Assembly (NCBI GenBank): GCA_963971285.1
Contig: OZ020244.1
Span: 11,904,001-11,968,000 of the forward strand
Origin: Astropecten irregularis
Taxonomy: Eukaryota > Echinodermata > Asteroidea > Paxillosida > Astropectinidae
Length of the DNA stretch: 64,000 nt
Direction: 5' to 3'
In this document: positions 1-10,659 of the stretch, in pieces
Layout of the letters: each line of letters opens with the position of its first letter
How positions within the stretch are numbered: position 1 is the first letter of the stretch
The notes under the pieces: generated by a model
What the model was told of the DNA's origin: nothing
The model's database searches: none
What the model saw: the letters and a program-made list of their open reading frames with translations, nothing else
Position numbers and translations under genes: made by a program

Positions 1-1080
1 TCAATTCTTGTTCAGTAATGTCAGATCAACATCCATGCCAAGTGGGAACAAATTCGGTGATGATGGCCACGAAACGAGCGAATAAAAGGCCACGGCCCAC
101 GGACTTTTTCCCTTTTCTTAAGTTAACACCCTATAGCTTGCCTCCACACTAACTAGCCAAGTTTAAATACGTGTCTGAAACGTAAATGCATGGACAGGGC
201 ATATTGCATACTGACGGAAAGCTCTTTAAACTCTTAAGAGACCACCGTGGTTTTCCATGCTTCTGCGTAGAACCAAGATGATCGATGTCCATCAAACTGT
301 TTATAGCTATTTCTCAAGGTTTCCACGGCTACACGCTACATTTTGCCTTATAACGAATTGCCATGCTCGCGAATCCCCTCCTCGACCTCTTGGATTGGAC
401 TGTCATGAATAATTCAACATGCGTGCGGCAGAAATCCAACCAATAGGCGCGCGTTTATGTTAATATGCCCACTGCTAAGAGTGGAAAAACAATTACGCGG
501 CCGGCTATGCAGGCGGTACCGAACCAATGAACTGCTGATGAGCCGCGTGGGAGATCGTTATAATATTATGCAAATTAGTCAAATGTATCATTTTATCGAG
601 GTCACTTCAAGTTGTTGACATTGACTTGATAAAGTATAACTTTATTTACATTTTGGGGATGCACGTATGTGTTCAGCTGGGAATGATCATAATTCAACCT
701 CCCATATAGCACGGCATTTTTACTTAGTTTACGGGAATGGTTTGACTTCTAAAAAAATCTCTTGCTATTCCTGAATTATTACTTTTATTATTATATTTTG
801 TACTCTTCTTCAACTTAAACCCTCATCAGACTACATTGATAAAAAAATCAAAAATGGTCATACACTTATTTTGAGTACTTTGAATATGTATTAGCTATTT
901 CAGAAAAGAAATCCTGTACATTTTAATTGATATATTATTTTAAAAGTTATAAAAAAGTTAGTTAAAAAGTTATAAAAATAATTATTCAATAATTGCTTCA
1001 TAATAAATATGTGAATATAAATTACCAATACATGACCTCGATATCATATACTATACAGAATTTCACATTTAGCCCGACTA
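1..1080. other. Non-coding flank, no gene seen
   Basis: AT-rich sequence with scattered short ORFs that lack coding character. No exon with clear splice borders, RNA gene or terminal repeat was recognised here. Confidence 0.5.
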
Positions 1081-1233
1081 GAAATATTTAATTATTGTGA
1101 GGATGGGGATGATGATGAATATAATTGAAACAAAAAATTGATTCGTGAAACACACTTCCAATGGCCCTTATAACACTGATAGATAAAACCCAACTCATAA
1201 AAAAAAATCATAAAAATTAAAATGTTGTAACAG

Positions 1234-2599
1234 GATTTCCCAATGTTCTCGGGGCAGTGGATGGCACCCATGTCAGAGTAGAGCCACCCAGTGATGTCAG
1301 ACATGACTACATCAACATGAAAGGCTATCCTTCTCTCAACTGTCAGGTACAAATACTAAATTTTATGTGTTTTTAGACTTTATATGGTATGAACATGAAC
1401 AGCTTATACAAATGTTAAGGATAAACTTGAAGATTGTATCATACTTTGGTAAGAGACCAAAACAGAAATCTGAAGATGATGCTAGTAGAAACCTACCTTT
1501 AAAATAGTTCTGCCTCCCCCCCCCCCCCCCGCCTGAAATGGTGTTACCCGGAAATTTATAAAACAACGACCGAAAGTCTTTTTGATCTTTTAAAAGATCA
1601 GAAATAAAAGAGAAAAGACTTAAGAAATACTGTGGCCGTTTTCCACTGTTTTCTCAAAAAGTTGGCACCATATGAGACTGAAATTTTCACAGATTACTTT
1701 TACTGTATCTTCCTTGATATTTTTTTTTTTACCATGAATCAGTATTTCTTTGACAAAAACCAAAGTATGATACTACCTTTAAGGTACTGTTTTGTAAATG
1801 ATATTATTTTTATGTTTGTACTACAGATGGTGTGTGATCACCACAGGCGCTTCCTTGATGTAATGATAAGGTATCCAGGGTCTGCACATGACAGCACGAC
1901 GTGGAGGGAAAGTGCCCTTGGCAGAGCCTATGAAATGAGTAAATATCTCTTAACAAAATAACCATACATCCTTACAAAGTTATAAGTACAAAGTATTGCA
2001 ATCAAAATGGAATTTCCATGAAATTCTATTTGCAGAAATATCTGTGGCATATTGTAGGAACAGCAATAATTATAAAAAAAAAATTGGGGATTTACAATTA
2101 TTATGCACATTTATATGTCCTCAAATTAGCAAAGGCATTGAAACCCTAGAACAACAAAGTGCTATATTTTTTCATATTCAAGTTGTAAAAAAGCTATGTT
2201 ATATGTACAGTGTGTTTTCTGTCAACTTGTAGACACATGGCCAAAGTGCATCATGTTGGGAGACTTTGCAGCGCATCTTCATGATGACTCCATACCATGA
2301 CCCAAACACGGAAGCAGAAGTGCTATACAACACACGCCATGCTGTCACAAGGTATTATTGAAGTAAATTTGAATAAGTTTAATCTCACCTCAACATTTAT
2401 TTAATTGCCGTAACTCCACTGTCATTGTATCTATGTTTGTACCATTTCATAAATGACAGATCCCTCATTGAGCAAACCTTTGGAATTGCCAAGCGTCGAT
2501 TCGCATTGATGAAAACTGGAACAAGAGTGAGGTCAATGACAGGCAGCGAGGGAAATCCTTGAATGTTGTCTCTTGCATAACTATGGTATTGATGAGGGT
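1234..2599 (+). pseudogene. PIF/Harbinger transposase remnant with introns
   Basis: Four exon-like segments with AG/GT borders read as a HARBI1-like DDE transposase, which cuts and joins transposon ends. Segment 1234-1346 carries GAVDGTHV, which holds the first catalytic Asp. Segment 1827-1938 carries VCDHHRRFLDV and PGSAHDST, which holds the second Asp. Segment 2233-2351 carries the MTPYHDPNTEAE-type stretch but only after a frame change, and 2460-2599 carries IEQTFGIAKRRFAL followed by LECCLLHNYG, near the third catalytic region. The order matches the family. The frameshift in the third segment and the lack of a clear start mean it is probably dead. It faces the minus-strand coiled-coil exons at 3719-4408, as expected for the two genes of a Harbinger element. 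Confidence 0.75.
1370..1800 (-). repeat. Dispersed repeat copy, family A
   Basis: Read on the minus strand, this segment resembles 17640-17965 and 61680-62030 on the plus strand. It shares the blocks with AAAGAAATAC...GATTCATGG, AAAAGATCA and GGTCTCTTACCAAAGTATGA. It lies inside the Harbinger intron. No coding potential is seen, and the superfamily is not recognised. Confidence 0.5.
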
Positions 2600-2629
2600 G
2601 AGTAAAATCTATTCAATCATCAAATTACC

Positions 2630-2760
2630 TCAAGGGAAACTGAGTGAATTTAATGTCATTGAAAAGTGAACAAAGAAAAATTGACTGGAGCAGGATTCGA
2701 ACCGGCGACCTCCTGAACACCGTTCAGGCGCTAAATGTTTTCTTTTTCCTAGACTCTAAG
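2630..2760 (-). repeat. tRNA-derived SINE copy
   Basis: The minus strand has a pol III B-box-like GGTTCGAATCC-type sequence (seen on plus as GGATTCGAACC) next to the block AAAAATTGACTGGA that recurs in the three other copies nearby. The segment interrupts the Harbinger remnant. Confidence 0.6.
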
Positions 2761-3124
2761 ATGACTGTTTCTAAAACAATGGCTCGTACTTTATGCTTTG
2801 TAAAAAAATACAATGTTGCTTTTGCATTTAGGTGATCTGATGCCAGACATTAACGTGGCAAGGCCCTCAGAAACCAGCTAGCCCAAGCAATGTTGGATGC
2901 CAGGAACCAAAGAAATTGAGCGATTGCACTAGTACGTCAAATCCCTGAGTGAAGTAAGAATCGACTGTCCATAATAAATAAACCATGTGATATTTGTTTT
3001 ACTATGATACCTTTAATATATAATATCAATATGATATTTGATATATGTATCAGTAAGTGCAGCAAAATGTTTGTGTTTGTGAGTCATTAACTTAAGGTCA
3101 TGAATATTTATGAGGTAAAGTAAC

Positions 3125-3270
3125 ATCTAATAACCACAAGAGAAACTGGATTAATTTTAAGTAATTGAAAAGTGAACCAAGACAAATTGACTGGAACCAG
3201 TGACCACTTAATTACCACACCCACACTCTACCAACTGAGCCAATACCATATATCCCGGTATGTATATTGG
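3125..3270 (-). repeat. tRNA-derived SINE copy, diverged
   Basis: It shares the tail block AAAAGTGAACCAAGACAAATT and a degenerate tRNA head. On the plus strand CTCTACCAACTGAGCC is the reverse complement of an A-box-like GGCTCAGTTGGTAGAG. Same family as the copies at 2630, 3440 and 4155. Confidence 0.55.
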
Positions 3271-3439
3271 CAGTGTCCCAAATAGTCAATTATCTTTCCC
3301 TTGTCATTTGGCAGTCAGAAGCCATGAAACAACTCACATACTGCTATATAGCGGATAAAGTGTGAATACAGTGGTATGTTAATGGTTTCATGGCTTCTGA
3401 CTACGAAATGAACAAAGATAATTTACTATAAGTGACACT

Positions 3440-3570
3440 GCCAATATACATGCAGGACTGGATTGCTCAGTCGGGAGAGTGCCAGTACGGTATTTCAGTG
3501 GTAGGTGCCTAAGAAACCGCTCCAGTCAATTTTTCTTTGTTCACTTTTCAATGTATAAAGAAATAGCGAT
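3440..3570 (+). repeat. tRNA-derived SINE copy, diverged
   Basis: The plus strand shows GGATTGCTCAGTCGGGAGAG, resembling a tRNA A-box, then the shared 3' block CAATTTTTCTTTGTTCAC. It is followed by a new sequence start near 3560. Confidence 0.55.
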
Positions 3571-3718
3571 CTGGAGCCACCACCCACCATACAAAGACTA
3601 CCAAACTCAACAAAACACCACCATCAAAAGACACCTTAGGGAAGGCAGAGCATGAAATTAATACAATGACAAGTTTGGTAGAAAGTCCTACCTTAAAACA
3701 TTTGCATATTGAGAATAA

Positions 3719-4408
3719 TTAAAACAAAACTGCTGTCTTGGCATCATAGTATCTCTCTTGAGCTGCCATCACCTTCCTCTTCATTACAAGTTCTTCTTCC
3801 AAAATTTCCAACTTCCTCTTCATGTAAAAAAACCTCCATGGTTGATGCCTCCATATTCTTACCCTTTTTATTCTTGGGGCAAGCATCTGCCTTTTGTTCA
3901 GCGGATGGTCCTGGTACTACAGAAAAACAGCATCAAAACCAATCATATTAATATTGCGATAATTTGTGTGGGTTTTCGATGATTATATTATTTAAAAAGC
4001 TGTATCCTCTTTGAGTGATCCCCCATGTACTGTTCCCAGGTTGCAGCATTGATGCGCTTATGGGTGAAATGATCCTTGGGGTATGACAGTGTGTACATAG
4101 TTTCATGGCTTCTGACTGCTAAACAAACAAAAATAATTGACTGTTGGGGTCACCACCAACATATGGCTGGATGGCTCAGTTGGTAGAGCGCATGTACAGT
4201 ATTCACCAGTTCGAATCACGCCCCAGTAAATTTTTCTTTGTTCACTTTTCAATACTGTGATATTAAATGTCCAATGGAGCATACAGAAAGAAGTGCTCCG
4301 AGTAACTCATTTGATTAAAATATCCAATTGTACCTGCTGAGCAAAGATGCTGGGCATCAGAACCCATCCTGCATTGAGCCTCATCATTCATTGAAGATGA
4401 ACACATGG
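3719..4408 (-). pseudogene. Coiled-coil 3' exons, probable second Harbinger protein
   Basis: Two minus-strand exons. The upstream one, 4334-4408, is bounded by TTTTAG and CAG|GTACAA. The terminal one, 3719-3916, ends in TAA and reads a charged, Glu/Lys-rich helix ending QERYYDAK, typical of coiled-coil tails on Myb/SANT-like proteins encoded beside Harbinger transposases. The T7 run near 3826-3832 seems to hold a frameshift, because the first and second halves of the terminal exon are open in different frames. No Myb/SANT domain was found upstream. The assignment rests on position and helix character only. Confidence 0.4.
4155..4256 (+). repeat. tRNA-derived SINE copy, best preserved
   Basis: An A-box-like GGCTGGATGGCTCAGTTGG and a B-box-like CAGTTCGAATCACGCC are spaced as in a tRNA. 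They are followed by the family tail CAGTAAATTTTTCTTTG. The acceptor stem is absent, so this is a SINE head and not a tRNA gene. Confidence 0.7.
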
Positions 4409-4409
4409 C

Positions 4410-4935
4410 TAAAATAAAGATAACAGGAAATACTATCAGCATCTTAATATTGACAAAATACGAGCATGGTGTAGCCCTCTGAGATTTCGCTTGTGTAACT
4501 TATGACTAGAGTAGACTTGTTAAAGCCTTTGAGGAACTTTGTGCAATGCAGTATTAGAGTAGCTTAAGTCTATGGTACCATGCAGTTTGCATTCTTAGTT
4601 TGACTTGGTGAAGTCTTGCCCAGTCCTGTTTGGGGAATGGATTAGGCATATCCCTTGTACTGGCTCGACTGTAGACTTCTCCCAATAAAGCCAGTGATCA
4701 TTTTACTCATCAGCCTGCAGTGACTCTGATCATATGGTGTATAGGAATGGCTAGGTCTCTTTGTTTGATTCAGTACTGAATATAAGAAAGGTCACCACAT
4801 TTAATACTGTTTCTTAAGTTTGATATGGATGAATGAGGTTTTCAATACTGTCGATGGTTATGTTTGTTATGAATATTGATGATTAATTTCCCCTTCCCTT
4901 TCTTGTATTTTCAGGTAACTAAGCTTGATTGCATC
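4410..4935. other. Non-coding, nothing recognised
   Basis: No ORF with family similarity, splice-bounded exon or repeat structure was identified. It ends where the block shared with 15757-15825 begins. Confidence 0.4.
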
Positions 4936-4944
4936 AATTTGGTG

Positions 4945-5010
4945 ATTATTTAAAGCGTGATTACGTAATAGTCGCGTGAAGTCCGTATAATCCTCAGTTT
5001 GTTGTTGGAA
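4945..5010 (+). repeat. Dispersed block shared with 15757-15825
   Basis: The segment from AAAGCGTGATTACGTAATAG to TTTGTTGTTGGAACC is nearly identical to 15762-15822. An LTR or transposon end is possible, but no partner terminus or coding region was found. Confidence 0.5.
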
Positions 5011-5354
5011 CCCACGCAGTACAGACCGTCTCTGTCCACGCTCCTGGAGCCGTATCACGCAAACACTGAAGCCGCACAACACCGCACCAACTAGAGCAAC
5101 GGTAAAATCTTCTTAGCTTTATATTTTCCAGTCTGGAAGAACTCGAAGAATGGTAGTCAATATCTCGTCGATTACTAAGTAAGAAATTCGAGTGCACCAT
5201 TTTGTCCTGCCAGCGACGCCCTATCCCACCCGGCAACTTCAAGCTCGTACCGTACGAAGGACCTATCTCAAACAAGCCTGATTTATAGAATTCCAAGGAT
5301 TACAATATCATAAAGTGGGACTGTAACCCAGAATAAAGGTATGTGCAAATGACT

Positions 5355-5525
5355 CAACGATGGACTGTTGTGTCGGAAACACATAGCGTATAGCGATGGA
5401 CTGCTATGCAGAGGGAAGTAAAAAGCAAACAGCAAAACGATGGACTGTTATGCAGTAAAAAAAAAAAAAAAAAAAAGGGAAAAAGAAGAGCAAACAGCAT
5501 AACGATGGACTGTTATGCAGTGAAA
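5355..5525 (+). repeat. Short direct repeats CGATGGACTGTTATGCAGT
   Basis: Four copies of the unit CGATGGACTGTTATGCAGT, with some variation, lie at about 5357, 5392, 5440 and 5503, separated by A-rich spacers that include an A20-type run. Confidence 0.7.
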
Positions 5526-5984
5526 CAAAAATACAAATTAAATGATTGCTCAGCCATACGTGACCGTGTATGAATAAAAAAGCATATCATTGGAAAGAGG
5601 AGAAATGTGGCTTTAACATGATACTATTCACTTTGCTGTAAAGCTAACACAATCTTCACAGATTTGAATTTAAATCCTGTTGCGTTTTTTTTATACACAC
5701 TGTACGACTGCATTCACCTTTTTGCATTTTTCCCAAACCCCCTAAAATCCATGTTTATGTTTCATTGTGTGAGGGCGATCGCTACCCAAAATGCTGTTTT
5801 GAAGGAACGGACATCGGTCATGGCAGCAAAATTAGGTGGGACAACAATGTTTTGCCCTCTACCACACGGGGATGCTACATATATAACCCACATCCACAGG
5901 CACTGTGTCCTACCAACTCTACATTGTGTCCAAAAAAAGGACGCCAATTTTAAACAAACTGAAAAGAAAATGTATGTTTCCACC

Positions 5985-7530
5985 TATTTCATCTTTAGTC
6001 TATTGCATTCACTGTCTCATTGGGCATATTTTGACTATATTTTGAATCACAGAGCAATCACTGCCTTGTCTGGAAAAGTCCATTTTTCTGACATTACAAG
6101 TGAGTAACAGTGTTGGTTGAGTGTAAGTCTTTTCCAGACATATAGTAATTGCTCGTTAATGCATGAATGGATTGCCTTGGAATTCCACAGGAAGTTGCCT
6201 TGGGGGATGCCCTGAATGCACCGGGTCGTTTTTTTTTTTAACATAGACATGTTAAATTGATATTATGCACATTGTGTCTCTAACGTCATTTATTACATTT
6301 CTCAGGTCCTCGCTGTAACGCAAGACCTTTTCAGGTCTACTTACTCAGTGGGATTGGGCGCTGGAATGCTGATCATGAGGCACAAGCAGTCTTCGGCAGA
6401 CAAGGACGCAAGAACAGGATATACTCAGCACCACTGATTCATCGTCTCAACACTCGCTGCAAAGCACTCTTCGGTGAATCAGAATGCGTGGAAGAGAACT
6501 TCCAAAAACCTGCTTTGCCGAGCGATGAACTCCTTGGTGTTGAGTACCTGTTCATGCAGAGCACCGGGAGTACAGCCGACGCCAACATCACATCCGCAGA
6601 TCAACTTCGAGATGATGGACCAACAGAGGAACAAGAGGTGGGGACCAACGCAGATGAGGTCCGAGGAGACGATGGCTACGACAGTGATGAGGCTGATGAG
6701 GATCCGGCGGTCGACCCTACACACATGGTACTAACCACTAAGGAGACTGCAGAGGTTCCAGACATGTGAGTTAAATAATGAAATGTGCCATTTGATAATA
6801 GCCATTGGTTGATGGTCTGTTTCCTTCCATGAACACAATGACTATTTCAAATGCATTATTTATAAATATGTCAATTTTGGCCAAAGGAGCATTTTTAGTT
6901 TCCTATCCTTCCAACACAGTAGCAAGGTGGTCATTTCTTCTGCCACAAATTCACAATTTTTAAAAAATGTTTTGTTTCTTTTGTGAAATTGAACTGACTT
7001 TGGGACTTCAAACCTTGCCATATCCACTCCAGAGTGATAAGTGTTGAAAGACAACCGTTCCAAAGTTGCCTAATCAATTGATCTATTGCTGTGTCCCCCC
7101 CAAAAAAATTACCATTTTCAAAATATTATAAGAAGAAATTGTATATTTTCAGCTATTTGATTATTAGTCTATTGCATTCAATATCTCCCAGGTCATATTC
7201 TGGCCAAATTTCAATGCAATCCATTCATGCATCACCGAGCAATTACTTGACCAATCTTGAAAAAAAAGTCCACTTTCCTGCCATAACAATTGAGTGACAT
7301 AGATGGCTAGCTATCTTAGTTGTGCCCTGTGAATCTCCTCTTGACATAACCGCCCACATTAACTACACAGATCACCAATAAGATGACCACAACTGTCGCT
7401 CATTTGTAATGAAAGCAAAATTGACTGTTCAAGACAATTCAAGATTTTTAAAGTAATTGCTCGGTGATGCATGAATGGATTGCATTGAAATTTGGTCCGA
7501 ATTTACTCTGTGAATGCAATAGACTAAAAA
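5985..7530. repeat. Dispersed inverted copies around unknown exons, family B
   Basis: A block containing AGTCTATTGCATTCA and GAGCAAT occurs on plus at about 5990-6115 and 7160-7300. It occurs in reverse as ATTGCTCG...GCATGAATGGATTGC at about 6148-6190 and 7450-7520. These inverted pairs sit on both sides of the exon at 6304-6768 and could be foldback element ends. Confidence 0.5.
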
Positions 7531-8043
7531 TATAAAAAACCGGTAGCTAAAAAACATACAATTTCTTTTATAATTTTTTGAAAATGTGGATAATTATTTT
7601 TGGGGGACACATTGTATATACCCGGTATATACACACTTAATAGAAAATGTTTCCTTTTGTATTTCTCTTTCTCATTATAGGAAGATGTCTGTGCACAGAA
7701 CCCCCTACCAGGATACAGGCAAGTAGAGACACTTAGCAGGCTGTTGGCAGACATAGCAGAATATGATGGAAAGCTGTCCTTGTCCTCTAAGACAAGGACA
7801 GCTGTGGTTGATGCATGGAATGCACTGGAACTACATGATAAGAATCCAAAGGAGTTTAAGGCTATGTATAATTCACACTGGAGAAACACTCTGTAAGGGC
7901 GGACCAAAGGAGATGACATGAATGATGCGGCTATTGCCCAAAGAATTAAATTCAGGCTCAGATATACTCCTGCACAACTCATTGATGCAAAAACAAATAG
8001 ACTTATGTACTGTGTTGAGAAGCATATCTGGCTAGTGTTGTGA
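6304..8043 (+). pseudogene. Unrecognised two-exon gene or transposon ORF
   Basis: Exon 6304 to about 6768 follows TTTCTCAG and ends before GTGAGT. It reads VYLLSGIGRWNADHEAQAVF..., then RKNRIYSAPLIHRLNTRC, then an acidic tail rich in Asp and Glu. A second exon from 7681, after CATTATAG, reads a helical region with GYRQVETLSRLLADIAEYD and later RTKGDDMNDAAIAQRIKFR. An in-frame TAA lies near 7893. The density of conserved-looking residues and correct splice borders argue for a real gene, but I do not recognise the family. The neighbouring inverted repeats suggest a transposon origin. No catalytic motif is visible. Confidence 0.5.
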
Positions 8044-8599
8044 AGCATATCTGGCTAAACACAAAAGAAGTGTCAACACCGGACCTAAAAAGAATACCCA
8101 AATTTTATGAGCGAATGTTGCAAAGAGTCTTGGTAGAAGACCCTGTTTTGAGTAAGCTATAGGCCTGCCACTGCCAAAAATCAAGACGAAATGTGTTAGC
8201 TCATTTTCCTCAGGCAACAAGCACTTGCCAGTGAGAGAGCAACAGACCAGGGAGAAGCCATTGTCCGGCGCATCAAAGCATATCAAGGGACCCTCTCCCA
8301 GATGCACCACACCTTCCACAAAAGCGACAAAATGCTAATGTGTTAATCAAAAACAACAATTATTCAAATTGCAAAGCTGCAAAAGATAAAGAGTACAACA
8401 AAAATGCCCTGAAAACAAAGAAAGGAAAACAGTATTGTATGACTCCTTTGGAGTATGACTCTGATTTTGTTTTAAACAATCAATGCAAGGCCGTAAAAAG
8501 TACAAAAACAAATTGAAAACAATCTACACTTATTATTCTGTTTGCGACATGTCCGCACATGTCACGAAGTCGTTCTTGATTTTTGACCGAGTTTCACAT

Positions 8600-10030
8600 G
8601 TAATTTCTATGAGTGGAGATCACATTTAAAGTGTGTGATGGGTGTTCAGTTTTTAGAGCACATAGTCCTGCTGCTTACTTGTCATTGTCAAGTTTATGAA
8701 ACAGATTGAAAATGGTGTATTTATGAGAACACATACCCTTACCTTATGCAAACATGCAACTTTTAATAATTTAGGTCACATCGATGTGTGGTTGCACAGT
8801 ATTCAGATCACATGTTCCTAAATTGTATGCTAACTTGTCATTTTGTGAAATTCATATTGAAAAGAAGTGGTGTTTCTATGACAACACATGACCTTACTTT
8901 ATGCAAACTTTTCATGTTATGAGTTAATGTAGGTGATATTGTGCATGTGTGGTTGTAAAGTTTTTAGATGACATGGGACCAATTTCATAGAGCTGCTTAA
9001 GCACAAAAATTGTTTTAGCAAGAAAAGTCTTCCTTTATCAATCAGGATTACCAACCAAATGTTAATGTGATGTTTGCTGCTTTTGACTTGTAATCGGCCA
9101 TAGTTTGCTGAGCATAACAATCATAAGGAGTTTTGGCTGGCATACTGATTTTTTTCACCAAGGTTTTTGGTGCTTAAGCAGTTCTATGAAATTGGCCCCT
9201 GGTCTTATTTCATGCTAACTTGTCATTTTGTCAATTTTATGAAAACGGTGTTTTTTGGAGATCACGTGCCCTTACTTTATGCAAACTTTTCATTTTTATG
9301 AGCGAATGTAGATGATATTGTGCATGTTTGGTTGTAAAGTTTTCAGATGACATGGTCTTATTTCATGTTAACTTGTCATTTTGTCAACTTTATGAAAACG
9401 GTGTTTTTTGGAGATAACGTGCCCTGACTTTATGCAAACTTTTCATTTTTATGAGCGAATGTAGATGATAATTATTGTGCATGTTTTGTTGTAAAGTTTT
9501 TAGATGACATGGTCTTATTTCATGTTAATTTGTCATTTTGTCAACCTTATGAAAACGGTGTTTTTTGGAGATAACGTGCCCTTACTTTATGCAAACTTTT
9601 CATTTTTATGAGCGAATGTAGATGATATTTTGCATGTTTGGTTGTAAAGATTTTAGATGACATGGTCTTATTTCATGCTAACTTGTCATTTTGTCAACTT
9701 TATGAAAACGGTGTTTTTTGGAGATCACATGCCCTTACTTTATGCGAACTTGTCATTTTGTCAAGTTTATGGAAACAGTGTTTTTTTTAGAACACATACC
9801 CATACTTTATGCGAACTTTTCATTTTTGTCAACTTTATGTTAACGGTGTTTTTTGGAGAACACATGCCCTTACTTTATGCAAACTTTTCATTTTTATGAG
9901 TGAATGTAGATGATATTGTGCATGTTTGGTTGTAAAGTTTTTTGATGACATGGTCTTATTTCATGCTAACTTGTCATTTTGTCAAGTTTATGAAAACGGT
10001 GTTTTTTTTAGAACACATGCCCTTCCCTTC
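8600..10030 (+). repeat. Minisatellite, units near 155 bp
   Basis: The block GATGACATGGTCTTATTTCATG recurs near 9347, 9504, 9657 and 9947. Each copy is followed by CTTGTCATTTTGTCAA, ATGAAAACGGTGTTTTTTGG and CTTACTTTATGCAAACTTTT. A shorter sub-unit of about 63 bp is repeated between 9700 and 9860. Older, diverged units reach back to about 8600. No gene lies here. Confidence 0.85.
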
Positions 10031-10260
10031 CGTAAGGAAATTAAAGTGAATTAATTGACTGTTTATGTGAAAGTACATGAAGATTAATACTTATAGAGTG
10101 TTGACATGAACTATGCACAATTATCAAGTCATGTATTTGTTCATAATGTTTGTTTCATTCCTTGTGGCAAAGTGCTAAAAGAGCACTGCTTGATAATAAA
10201 ATTGCATTATTCTTTAAACTGAACCCAATTGCATCCTGTCTTGTGTTTATTGAGAAGTTT

Positions 10261-10490
10261 GGCTAATGTGACAAAATTTGTTGTTTTTCTTGTAGAATAT
10301 CAGAAATTGTATTAAAACATTTTTTGAAGATCTGCAAATAATGGCTAATGTGACAAAATTTGTTGTTTTTCTTGAAAAATATTAGCAATTTAATTAAAAC
10401 ATTTTTTGAAGATCTGCAAATAATGGCTAATGTGACAAAATTTGTTGTTTTTCTTGTAGAATATCAGCAATTTAATTATGTAATCATTTT
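10261..10490 (+). repeat. Three tandem copies of an 81-82 bp unit
   Basis: GGCTAATGTGACAAAATTTG starts copies at about 10261, 10343 and 10424. The unit includes ACATTTTTTGAAGATCTGCA. AT-rich and non-coding. Confidence 0.85.
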
Positions 10491-10659
10491 CCTTTATAAT
10501 CTGACCAATTTGAGATCTTTCCTTTTACAGATTGTATTTGTTATACATAAAAAGATAAAAGACCTTATTTAACAAAAAGAAAAATTAACAATTTATAAGC
10601 ATTTTCATGATCCTTTTACACCAAGCAAAATACTAATTTAAAACCTCCACTGACAATTC

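Noticed and set aside
5664-6107. 147 aa plus-strand ORF
   Set aside because: Its second half is part of a dispersed repeat, the composition is not protein-like, and the opposite strand is equally open.
9657-9899. 80 aa ORF with repeated hydrophobic peptide
   Set aside because: It lies entirely in the minisatellite and mirrors its unit structure.
8600-10490. CRISPR-like array
   Set aside because: Units are contiguous tandem repeats of 81 or about 155 bp with no unique spacers, in a eukaryotic context.
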